Assembly (NCBI GenBank): GCA_964654535.1
Contig: CAZZIZ010000075.1
Coordinates: 1-14,859 of the forward strand
Source of the DNA: CAZZIZ01 sp964654535
Lineage (GTDB): Bacteria; Bacteroidota; Bacteroidia; Chitinophagales; UBA2359
Reading direction: 5' to 3'
DNA: 14,859 nt
The notes beneath the pieces were generated by a model, which saw nothing but the letters and a program-made list of their open reading frames with translations, made no database searches and was not told the origin of the DNA. Shown here in pieces: positions 8,233-14,512 of the stretch. Positions within the stretch are counted from its first letter, which is position 1. Each line of letters opens with the position of its first letter. The position numbers were made by a program, and so were the translations under genes.

Positions 8233-8925
8233 ATGACTAAGGATATATTAGTGGGCTTTGATTTAGATGGCACAATTACTGACAGCACGGAAATCGATGA
8301 CTTGTGTTTTACAGAAGTTATTCAGGAAGAGTATCAGCTTAATCTAAAAGAGTTTGATTGGGAAAACTTCACCGATGTAAGTGACTGGGGTTTGATCAGG
8401 GACATCCACAAAATTTATCTAAAGAAGGAAGTCACCCAAGAAGAACTTGGCCGCATCGGAAAATGCCTGGTTAAGAAGTATGAGCATTACTACTCCAAAG
8501 ACCCGTCGCATTTTTCTGAAATAAGCGGCTCGGTTGCCTTTATTAAGTACCTACAAGAATTAGGATATCCAATAGCGGTAGCTACTGGAAGCTGGAAGGC
8601 TTCTGCCTTGTTCAAAGCAAGTAAAGTAGGTTTGGATTTAAATGAGTTGCCCTTCGGTCATAGTGATATTCATTTTACCCGCCCAGGATTTATGCGTTAT
8701 GCCTTCGACCAAGCGGAGCAGAAACATCAGAAGGAGTTAAAAAAGATTATTTACTTCGGCGATGGCGTTTGGGATTACAAAACCTGCAAGGGCATGGATA
8801 TTCCGTTGGTAGGAGTAGATTTTCATAAAAATGGCAATCTCGCGGCAGCAGGTCAGAAAGTAGTAATTGAAAATTACCTGAACCAAGAAGCCGTTCTGGA
8901 AATAATAGAAGGGCATTTCGTCTAA
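8233..8925 (+). CDS. HAD-superfamily phosphatase
   Basis: A 230-residue haloacid-dehalogenase-type hydrolase. Motif I is FDLDGT at 9-14 (nucleophile D10, acid/base D12). A helical C1-type cap lies at about 16-85. Motif II is AVATGS at 115-120 (T118), motif III a lysine near K170, and motif IV FGDGVWD at 175-181 (D177, D181), so all catalytic positions are present. The layout resembles phosphoglycolate phosphatase and beta-phosphoglucomutase-like enzymes: a small cytosolic phosphatase or phosphomutase acting on a phosphorylated sugar or metabolite. It is divergent from the methyltransferase-glycosyltransferase operon across 84 bp, so it may serve sugar-phosphate metabolism linked to that operon, but this is inference. 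No specific substrate can be assigned. Confidence 0.88.
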   Translation: MTKDILVGFDLDGTITDSTEIDDLCFTEVIQEEYQLNLKEFDWENFTDVSDWGLIRDIHKIYLKKEVTQEELGRIGKCLVKKYEHYYSKDPSHFSEISGSVAFIKYLQELGYPIAVATGSWKASALFKASKVGLDLNELPFGHSDIHFTRPGFMRYAFDQAEQKHQKELKKIIYFGDGVWDYKTCKGMDIPLVGVDFHKNGNLAAAGQKVVIENYLNQEAVLEIIEGHFV

Positions 8926-9016
8926 TTAAGTCCAATTCCTCCAAGTAGTTTGTATTCAGTCTTATTAGGATTGTTGAAGCAATTTCTATTTATAATTCTG
9001 CGTTAATCTACGACAT

Positions 9017-9043
9017 ACTATCGCTACAGTCCGCTGTGATAGT
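9017..9043. repeat. Imperfect hairpin between the HAD gene and the orphan sorting-domain gene
   Basis: ACTATC(gct)ACAG pairs with CTGTGATAGT around a TCCG loop, in the 218-bp intergenic region 8926-9143. No T-tract follows, so it is not a clear terminator. The rest of this region shows no gene. Confidence 0.35.
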
Positions 9044-9143
9044 GAGATAGGCGACTACCATTGCTTGACCATTTGAATTTCGATTTGTATTTTAATCGGG
9101 ATTTGGAGTTGGTAGGCACTCCAAAAAAGAGAAGGAACCAGGT

Positions 9144-9398
9144 ATGTTCAATATTTATCCAAACATAACGAACGGCGAAAAAGTCATCATTGAATTTTTC
9201 CTAAGTCGGCGCATAGAGAAAGCATTTCTCGAAGTGGTCAACGAGCACGGTTTTGTTTTATGGATAAATGCAATGAAAGAACTTGAAGGTTACCACAGAG
9301 TAGATTGGACACCACCTCCATCGTTCAATGGTGTTTATAAAGTGCGACTCCGAAACAAGCACGGATCCCTAGCCAAGAAGTTGATTGTCGCGAGGTAA
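9144..9398 (+). CDS. Stand-alone T9SS type-A-like sorting domain (orphan CTD)
   Basis: An 84-residue ORF consisting almost entirely of a sequence resembling the C-terminal sorting domain of T9SS cargo. It begins FNIYPNITNGEKVIIEF, matching the usual 'IYPNPTNG' opening. It continues with AFLEVVNEHGFVLW and ends GVYKVRLRNKHGSLAKKLIVAR, matching the 'GVYxVRL...KKLIV' ending. A purine-rich AGAAGGA lies 8-14 bp before the ATG, and an in-frame stop at 9093-9095 rules out a long upstream extension. There is no signal peptide, so as drawn the product could not reach the periplasm where T9SS picks up cargo. It may be the remnant of a larger secreted protein, a domain donor, or a small protein with another role. 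It lies tail to tail with the collagen-like operon. Confidence 0.6.
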   Translation: MFNIYPNITNGEKVIIEFFLSRRIEKAFLEVVNEHGFVLWINAMKELEGYHRVDWTPPPSFNGVYKVRLRNKHGSLAKKLIVAR

Positions 9399-9430
9399 CT
9401 CATCCTCTTTTGCACCTAAAGTTTTCACAC

Positions 9431-9469
9431 AAAAAAAAGGGAGACCGCACAAAAAGCACAATCTCCCTT
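9431..9469 (-). terminator. Intrinsic terminator of the collagen-like operon
   Basis: On the minus strand, stem GGGAGA (9462-9467) pairs with TCTCCC (9439-9444) and is followed by a run of eight Ts (9431-9438). It lies about 25 bp after the stop of the last collagen-like gene. In the plus direction no T-run follows, so it serves mainly the minus strand. Confidence 0.85.
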
Positions 9470-9491
9470 CATCTCAAAACTTAACTCAATA

Positions 9492-10373
9492 CTACGGGCA
9501 ACTAATAGCAGTGGTGCTAAGATTGCCTCCAGTTATGTTGAGCTCCCAACAAGATCCGTCGAGAGCGGTTAAAATCATTCTGCTGTCTATGTCGGTCAAG
9601 TGAATATTTCCTTGATGCATTTCGAAGTATGGTTCCATCGGGCCGGTAACTCCAGGTAGTCCTGGACAAGGTTGGGTTATAGGACTAGGAGCACCTGGTG
9701 TACCAGGTGGTCCCGTCGCACCAGTAGCTCCGTTTGCTCCATTTGGACCTGCTGGTCCTGTTGGTCCCGTTACTCCAAAGCCACCTGTATTACTCATTCC
9801 TGGTGGTCCTTGTGGTCCTGTTGGTCCTTGTGGGCCTGTCGCACCAGTTGGCCCAGTAGGGCCATCCATTCCTGGTAGACCTGTTTGGCCGTTTGCTCCA
9901 TTTGCTCCTGCGGGTCCCGGAGGGCCATGTGCGCCTGGAAGTCCAGCAGGATGGTCGGGGCCATCAACAGTAAATTGAGCATAGTGCGCGTAGGGCACTG
10001 GGTAAATTGGGAGTACTTCGATTAACTCATACACCTCATCACCATCTGAATCAACTTCTATACGAAGGCGTAAATCACCGTTCCACCATTCAATAAAAAG
10101 AACATTCGCAAAGTTGGCGGTATCAAAATCTAAACACACGATACCTTGAGCGTCCGTGTCGTGAGAATCAACAAATTGTGCCAGTAGTTCTTCCGGTGTC
10201 TCACTGAAATCAACTAGTGACAGACTGATCAAAACCGTTTCGTTCGCAATGGGCTGACCATTGCTATCACGAATAACCGACTTGAAGTTAATTCCGTTGG
10301 GCGTAGTTTGCGCACTTGTCTCTAAACCTATAGCAAAGAGCAATACGAATATTATAAAGAGTTTATTTTTCAT
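9492..10373 (-). CDS. Exported collagen-like protein 1 (last gene of operon)
   Basis: A 293-residue protein. A signal peptide (about 1-22, ending ETSAQ) is followed by a beta-rich module of about 110 residues. That module opens TPNGINFKSVIRDSNG and ends YPVPYAHYAQF, a form of the Bacteroidota 'NYQAVVRDA ... VPYAxYA' domain that often precedes collagen or fibre stalks. Gly-X-Y triplets run from G144 to about G190, many of them GPTG or GPQG, and resume at about 203-228 after an MSNTGGFGVT interruption. The C-terminal domain (about 245-293) contains SCWELNITGG (274-283) and ends in SCP. Cysteines are C80, C236, C275 and C292; the last three have counterparts in paralogue 3. Likely a trimeric fibrous protein exported from the cytoplasm. 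No T9SS tail or lipobox is seen, so the route across the outer membrane is unclear. Confidence 0.85.
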   Translation of the reverse strand: MKNKLFIIFVLLFAIGLETSAQTTPNGINFKSVIRDSNGQPIANETVLISLSLVDFSETPEELLAQFVDSHDTDAQGIVCLDFDTANFANVLFIEWWNGDLRLRIEVDSDGDEVYELIEVLPIYPVPYAHYAQFTVDGPDHPAGLPGAHGPPGPAGANGANGQTGLPGMDGPTGPTGATGPQGPTGPQGPPGMSNTGGFGVTGPTGPAGPNGANGATGATGPPGTPGAPSPITQPCPGLPGVTGPMEPYFEMHQGNIHLTDIDSRMILTALDGSCWELNITGGNLSTTAISCP

Positions 10374-10383
10374 GGCGCTGGGT

Positions 10384-10905
10384 TTAAAAAATTAGTTTTT
10401 TGCTCAAACGACGTTGATCGTCAGTCAATACAGTGATTATATAAATACTTCTGCTTTGTTTACTTAACGGAACCGTTTCTATTGAGCCATTTTGAATACT
10501 ACTTCTTCCTAGTACTCTTCCGCTGATGTCACTCAACAATACTTCTCCAGAGATTTTTTCGAGATTGTTTCCTTGCAGGAAAATTTCACCAGTGATGTGA
10601 TTAAAATTGATGGTCGCCTCCAAATTTTCGAAACCTCCTATTCCTACATTTACTTCAGGAGTTTCGTCTTCTTCAGAAACTTCTACTATGCTTACGTTCG
10701 CACCTTGTAATCCCTGAACCAAGGTCAAATCACCATCTGTCATTTCGCCTGCACCAAATGGCTGACCCAGTGTGAAGTTTAAAACTACCGATCCGTCGGC
10801 ATTACTAATTGTACTACCTGTTGAACCAATAGTACCTTGCACTACAGATTGCGCCGAAAGGCTAAGAGTGAATAGCGCGAAAATTATTGTTAAATACTTT
10901 TTCAT
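10384..10905 (-). CDS. Small T9SS-tailed secreted protein within the collagen-like operon
   Basis: A 173-residue protein. The signal peptide is MKKYLTIIFALFTLSLSAQ. A short module at about 20-75 matches the pattern GSTGSTISN...VVLNFTLGQPF...LTLVQGLQ, the 'TIGEP...TQGF' type seen at the front of many Bacteroidota secreted proteins. A negatively charged linker (EVSEEDETPEV) follows, then a type-A-like T9SS sorting domain (about 90-173: GEVLLSDISGRVLGRSS ... SIYIITVL ... RLSKKLIF). It should be exported by Sec and then carried through the outer membrane by T9SS. Its ATG overlaps the stop of the upstream collagen-like gene by one base (TAATG), which suggests translational coupling. The next gene starts 10 bp downstream. 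It may be the surface partner or anchor of the collagen-like proteins; that is inference from position. Confidence 0.82.
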   Translation of the reverse strand: MKKYLTIIFALFTLSLSAQSVVQGTIGSTGSTISNADGSVVLNFTLGQPFGAGEMTDGDLTLVQGLQGANVSIVEVSEEDETPEVNVGIGGFENLEATINFNHITGEIFLQGNNLEKISGEVLLSDISGRVLGRSSIQNGSIETVPLSKQSRSIYIITVLTDDQRRLSKKLIF

Positions 10906-11768
10906 TATTGACAGTTTGTTGCGTTAATTAGAATACTCCCGTCTACGTCTACGGAAATGAGCCAGCAGTTGCCGCCGGCATCTTCCATAACAACACCTGC
11001 ACCAGGAGTTGTTAAGTGCATACCAGTTGTAGTTGGAATCCAAAGTGAGCTTCCTGCTTCTCCTGGAATACCAGTTGCTCCAGGAGGGGTAGGAGGACCA
11101 TTCGGGCCTGGCGGCCCAGTTGGTCCTTGCGGCCCAGGGGCACCAAAGGCACCAGCAGGTCCTGTCGGTCCTGTCGGTCCAATATTGCTAGCACCAGTAG
11201 GAGCTGGGGGGCCTGTAGGTCCTTGCGGGCCAGTTGGACCTGCACCTGGAGAGCCTATTGGGCCCGTAGGCCCAGTAGAACCAGTGGGACCTGGAGGAGA
11301 TGAAGACCCTGATAATCCGGGCTCTCCTGCAGGGCCAGTCGGACCTTGCGGTCCTGGCGGTCCAGGATTTGCAAAGCCAACTTCAAAAGCCAACATGGCA
11401 TAAGGAACAGACCATAACTGGTTTGCTATGTTATTTGTAAAATTCGTTCCGCCAGTTTCATCGAGATTAACTGCTAGGGTTTTGTTACCATCTGACCAAT
11501 CTATGTCGTCATAGTTTCCCAAGGTGGTAGAACCACTTCCAATAACTAGTTGGAAAGCTCCGTTTTGATCGGTATCAACTACGTGGGTTTCGCTGTATTC
11601 AGCCACGTTATTAGAGTTTAGAATTATTTCAATCCCAACCGTAGATGAAGATATAACCGCGCCACTTGCATCCAAGGCAATGCCTTGATAGTTTAGGCCA
11701 GTTGGTAGTTGTGCATTCAAAGAGAAAGACACAAGCAAAAAGTATAAAAGATGAAATGTATTTTTCAT
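10905..11768 (-). CDS. Exported collagen-like protein 2
   Basis: A 287-residue protein starting at the ATG at 11766-11768. The frame stays open to 11855, but that longer version adds 29 residues ahead of a clean signal peptide (MKNTFHLLYFLLVSFSLNAQ) and would overlap the preceding gene by 64 bp, so I reject it. The N-terminal module begins LPTGLNYQGIALDASG and ends NQLWSVPYAMLAFE (about 21-129). Interrupted Gly-X-Y repeats run from about 136 to 240, with breaks such as GSSSPPG, GAGPTG and GPPAPTGAS. The C-terminal domain (about 240-287) carries GGNCWLISVDVDG and ends NATNCQ, so C268 and C286 align with the last two cysteines of its paralogues. The extra cysteine at the end of the collagen stalk in paralogues 1 and 3 is missing here. 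Probably exported and trimeric. Confidence 0.85.
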   Translation of the reverse strand: MKNTFHLLYFLLVSFSLNAQLPTGLNYQGIALDASGAVISSSTVGIEIILNSNNVAEYSETHVVDTDQNGAFQLVIGSGSTTLGNYDDIDWSDGNKTLAVNLDETGGTNFTNNIANQLWSVPYAMLAFEVGFANPGPPGPQGPTGPAGEPGLSGSSSPPGPTGSTGPTGPIGSPGAGPTGPQGPTGPPAPTGASNIGPTGPTGPAGAFGAPGPQGPTGPPGPNGPPTPPGATGIPGEAGSSLWIPTTTGMHLTTPGAGVVMEDAGGNCWLISVDVDGSILINATNCQ

Positions 11769-11791
11769 GTTGTTCAATTTTAAATCAATCC

Positions 11792-12661
11792 CTATGGGCA
11801 AGGTTGAGTAGTAGTAGAAATAGTTCCGTCCGTATTTACGCCAACTGCCCAACACACGCCGAACTCATCTTTTATAAGTATTCCGCTTAGCGTTGATACT
11901 ACATTAGGTCCGTTGCTAGCCCAGAAAGATGAACCTACCGGACCTTGAGGGCCATTGGGGCAAGGAGCCGCTTGCGGTCCAGCTGGTCCCGGTGGTCCAG
12001 TCGGACCTTGAGCGCCAGGAGCTCCGATTATACCTGTTGGACCTTGAGCGCCAGTTGGACCCACAGAATTTGGACCAACAGTTCCTGTAGGTCCTGGTGG
12101 TCCCGCAGGACCCGTAGATATACCATCCCAAACTCCAGCAGGACCAGTAGGGCCAGTTGGACCTTGCATTCCTTGAGGACCGGGCGCTCCATTTATACCA
12201 GGTAATCCATTTGGACCTGTTGCTCCAGGCGCTCCAGCAGGACCAATCGGTCCGCTAAATGCTTCAGGCGCATAGAGTGCAAAGGGAACAGAAAGCAATT
12301 GAGCATCTTGCAAAACAGTGTAGTTACCGTCGCTATTGTTATCCGCTTCAACACGCAGGGCTTTAAATCCATCAGTGTTGTCTGTCCAATCTATCGCAGC
12401 GTAAGTACCTAGGACAGGAGTTCCTTGCCCCACTACTGCGGCAAAGGTGCCGAAAGCATCGGTAGCAACCATTTGGGTCTCAACGTAAAGATCGGAGCCG
12501 GTACCTAATGCGTAAATCGTAAAACGCATATCTAGGTTGGCGTTCACTAAAGCCGTTCCGTCATCTGCGCTTACCGCGCCCTGGTAGTTTATACCTTCCG
12601 GAACCTGCGCCATTGCATCAAGTGCAGAGAGAAGTAAAAAGAAAATCAAGAATTTTTTCAT
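11792..12661 (-). CDS. Exported collagen-like protein 3 (first gene of operon)
   Basis: A 289-residue protein and the promoter-proximal gene of the four-gene operon. The signal peptide is MKKFLIFFLLLSALDAMAQ. The N-terminal module (about 20-133) begins VPEGINYQGAVSADDG and ends LLSVPFALYAPEAF, clearly homologous to the same module in paralogues 1 and 2. Gly-X-Y repeats run from about 137 to 242, with breaks at VWDGIST and PNSVGP. The C-terminal domain carries FGVCWAVGVNTDG and ends TTTQPCP. Cysteines are C234 (at the stalk end, PCPNG), C270 and C288, matching paralogue 1. Spacing to the next gene is 23 bp. Likely a fibrous trimer of the envelope or outside the cell. The three paralogues differ chiefly in the layout and interruptions of the stalk, which suggests duplication followed by divergence. 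Confidence 0.86.
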   Translation of the reverse strand: MKKFLIFFLLLSALDAMAQVPEGINYQGAVSADDGTALVNANLDMRFTIYALGTGSDLYVETQMVATDAFGTFAAVVGQGTPVLGTYAAIDWTDNTDGFKALRVEADNNSDGNYTVLQDAQLLSVPFALYAPEAFSGPIGPAGAPGATGPNGLPGINGAPGPQGMQGPTGPTGPAGVWDGISTGPAGPPGPTGTVGPNSVGPTGAQGPTGIIGAPGAQGPTGPPGPAGPQAAPCPNGPQGPVGSSFWASNGPNVVSTLSGILIKDEFGVCWAVGVNTDGTISTTTQPCP

Positions 12662-12672
12662 AGCAAATTTTT

Positions 12673-12701
12673 AGCTGATGATTATGCATCAAATATCAGC
12701 T
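12673..12701. promoter_or_regulatory. Inverted repeat AGCTGAT/ATCAGCT upstream of the collagen-like operon
   Basis: Seven-base arms at 12673-12679 and 12695-12701 with a 15-base spacer that includes the palindrome ATGCAT. It lies 11 bp before the start codon of the first collagen-like gene. It could be a hairpin in the 5' leader or an operator. No convincing promoter consensus was found nearby. Confidence 0.4.
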
Positions 12702-12857
12702 TTGTATGGCCTATTATTAAACACATTTATAGGAGAAAGTCAGTACAATTTGAGATATAACGAATCTAAGGCTATGATTGTCAGCGTGTTAAAATCGGAC
12801 GAGTCAGCATTGATATACGTGCTGTTTTCAGTATTCAAGATTCCTTTAGAAGATTTT
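12702..12857. other. Non-coding stretch, no gene seen
   Basis: AT-rich DNA between the inverted repeat ahead of the collagen-like operon and repeat copy B. An open frame crosses it on the plus strand (12678-12950), but it has no recognisable protein features and runs into the structured repeat. It presumably holds the promoter of the collagen-like operon. Confidence 0.5.
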
Positions 12858-13041
12858 GGGCGTATCCCCACATTGTTCTATTCTTTCGGTCTGCGACCCA
12901 AAAGAATAGACCAATGTGGGGTCGGGCTCTCGGCCGTCGCTCTGTTCTGATTCAGACAAAACGTTCCTCTAGCTCCAAGGAGCTAAGTACGTTTCTTGTC
13001 TTCATCAACAGGAGCTCCACAAAGGCCTCCATCCCTTACGC
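12858..13041 (-). ncRNA. Structured dispersed repeat, copy B
   Basis: Reverse-orientation copy of the element at 38-203 and 14513-14665, and the longest of the three at 184 bp. Read on the minus strand, the outer stem is GCGTA with TACGC, a G-C to A-U compensatory change from copies A and C. The long hairpin starts GCTC-C-TGTT and ends AACA-GAGC, with AAACGT/ACGTTT and TAGCTCC/GGAGCTA higher up. The second hairpin is much extended: CACATTG pairs with CAATGTG and TCTATTCTTT with AAAGAATAGA. It is the most diverged copy, yet every stem is retained. It lies 70 bp before the GH13-like gene, on the opposite strand. Confidence 0.7.
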
Positions 13042-13078
13042 AGGAGTTTGATCGAAGTAAAATCTGCTCATAGACTAT

Positions 13079-13091
13079 ATTCGTTGCGAAT
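13079..13091. repeat. Small palindrome ATTCG-TTG-CGAAT before the GH13-like gene
   Basis: Perfect 5-base arms around a 3-base centre, about 20 bp ahead of the start codon. Possible operator or leader hairpin; short enough to be chance. Confidence 0.25.
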
Positions 13092-13111
13092 AAATCACCT
13101 AAATTTTTGAA

Positions 13112-14491
13112 ATGAGATTGTTTTCGATAAGTGCGTTTTTCTTTTGCCTACTTGCATGTGCTACGCAAAATGTCCTGGTCGATTCGAGTGTTTCAAAGAG
13201 CGAAGAAATTGCCGACGACGACTTTGTACATATTGCTCCGGATTGGTCAAAAGACAAATGGATTTACCAAGTAAACATTAGACAGTTTTCTGAACAAGGA
13301 AATTTTGCGGGCCTAAAACGACACTTGCCTCGCTTAAAGCAGATGGGTATACAAGTGCTTTACTTAATGCCAGTTCAACCAGTCGGTAAGAAAAACCGAA
13401 AGGGTAGTCAAGGCAATTATTACGCCATCCAAAATTACCGAGAAGTCAATCCAGAATTCGGAACGTTAGCAGAATTGCAATCGCTAATTGATGATGCACA
13501 CACCTTGGATATGAAAGTGCTGTTCGATTGGTCGGCTGCTTATTCTGCTGCGGATTGTAATCTTGTAAACGAAGAAGCCTCGTGGTATGCAAAAGGCAAG
13601 AAATCCGAAATGGATTCGTCCGAAGATCGCTCTGATTTGGTCAAGTTTAATTATGATAAAAAGGCCTTGCAAGAGTATATGATTGAGTCTATGGCATATT
13701 GGGTAAACACTTGTGGGATAGACGGTTTTCGTTGTCACGAAGCTGGGAGTGTACCCTTAAAATTTTGGCAAAAAGCAAACCGCCATTTGCAAAACATCAA
13801 GCCCTTATTAATGCTTGGCGATACGGATGATAGAGCATATTTAACCGACGCTTTTCACGCGCTGTACAATTATGATTTGTATGATGTCATGAATGGTGTA
13901 GCTGCCGGAACACAAAATCTAGAATCGCTTAAAACGCTGATTGACAAACAACAAGTTCAATATGGAGCAAACTTATTGAACTACACTTCGGGTTGTCAAG
14001 AGAATGCCGAAGATGGAAGTGCCGACCAAAGAATGGGCGATGCCGCTGCTTGCTTCGCTCACTTGATTAATGTTATCCCCGGTATGCCTTTAATGTACGG
14101 AGGCCAAGAAGCAGCGCAGGAAAAAAGTTTAGCTCCTTATGAAAAAGATCTAATTGACTGGGGGACTTTTTCACTTGTAGGCGATTACCGAATAATGTGC
14201 AAAGCAAAAAAAGAACATCCTGCTTTTTGGAACGCAACGCGGAGTGGTAGTATAGAGTGGTTGACGACCACCGACGATGAAAAGGTGCTGGCATTTTTAC
14301 GCAGAACGGAAGAGCAAACCATCGTTTGTATTTTCAATTTGTCTGACGAGCAAATCAATGTAAAAGTGAATATTGGCGATTTGGTTGGCGCATTTGCCGG
14401 CGTTACGAAACGCGAGAATAGAAGTTTGCGCAGTGAACAAAACTGGCGCTTGGAACCTTGGGAATCTAGAATGTATCGTAAGGCGCAGTGA
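13112..14491 (+). CDS. GH13 alpha-amylase-fold lipoprotein with substituted catalytic residues (probable pseudoenzyme)
   Basis: A 459-residue protein. A lipoprotein signal with lipobox LLAC (C16) is followed by a 25-residue linker, a GH13 (beta/alpha)8 barrel from about WIYQVNIRQFSEQGNFAGLKRHLPRL (50-75), and a C-terminal beta domain from about 375. The barrel is well kept: YLMPVQPVGKKNRKGSQGNYYAIQNY at 84-109, VNPEFGTLAELQSLIDDAH at 112-130, PGMPLMYGGQEA at 323-334. The four GH13 active-site regions are altered. Region I reads DWSAAYS (139-145) where DxVxNH is usual. Region II reads GFRCHEA (205-211), with H209 at the nucleophile Asp. Region III reads LMLGDTD (233-239), with D237 at the acid/base Glu. 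Region IV reads TSGCQEN (292-298), with Q296 at the stabilising Asp of NHD. The ORF is intact, so a non-catalytic role such as glycan binding is likely. It should be membrane-anchored, perhaps at the cell surface. Confidence 0.85.
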   Translation: MRLFSISAFFFCLLACATQNVLVDSSVSKSEEIADDDFVHIAPDWSKDKWIYQVNIRQFSEQGNFAGLKRHLPRLKQMGIQVLYLMPVQPVGKKNRKGSQGNYYAIQNYREVNPEFGTLAELQSLIDDAHTLDMKVLFDWSAAYSAADCNLVNEEASWYAKGKKSEMDSSEDRSDLVKFNYDKKALQEYMIESMAYWVNTCGIDGFRCHEAGSVPLKFWQKANRHLQNIKPLLMLGDTDDRAYLTDAFHALYNYDLYDVMNGVAAGTQNLESLKTLIDKQQVQYGANLLNYTSGCQENAEDGSADQRMGDAAACFAHLINVIPGMPLMYGGQEAAQEKSLAPYEKDLIDWGTFSLVGDYRIMCKAKKEHPAFWNATRSGSIEWLTTTDDEKVLAFLRRTEEQTIVCIFNLSDEQINVKVNIGDLVGAFAGVTKRENRSLRSEQNWRLEPWESRMYRKAQ

Positions 14492-14512
14492 ACCCAATCA
14501 TTTTTTACATCT

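Noticed and set aside
9431..9469. Hairpin as a terminator for the plus-strand orphan sorting-domain gene
   Set aside because: No T-run follows in the plus direction; the T-run is on the minus-strand side only.
10957..11403. Plus-strand ORF of 148 codons rich in Gly-Pro, opposite collagen-like gene 2
   Set aside because: Gly-Pro codons (GGN CCN) read as Gly-Pro on the complementary strand too, so a collagen gene automatically casts a collagen-looking antisense ORF. It has no signal peptide and lies wholly inside a real gene.
10905..11855. Longer start for collagen-like protein 2 at 11855
   Set aside because: It would place 29 non-hydrophobic residues ahead of a clean signal peptide and overlap the upstream gene by 64 bp; the ATG at 11768 is far better.
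9492..12661. Collagen-like genes as phage tail fibres
   Set aside because: All have Sec signal peptides and no phage structural, packaging or integrase genes lie nearby.
12678..12950. 90-codon plus-strand ORF in the intergenic region
   Set aside because: It runs into structured repeat copy B, has no recognisable domain or convincing ribosome site, and its 5' part overlaps the leader of the collagen-like operon.
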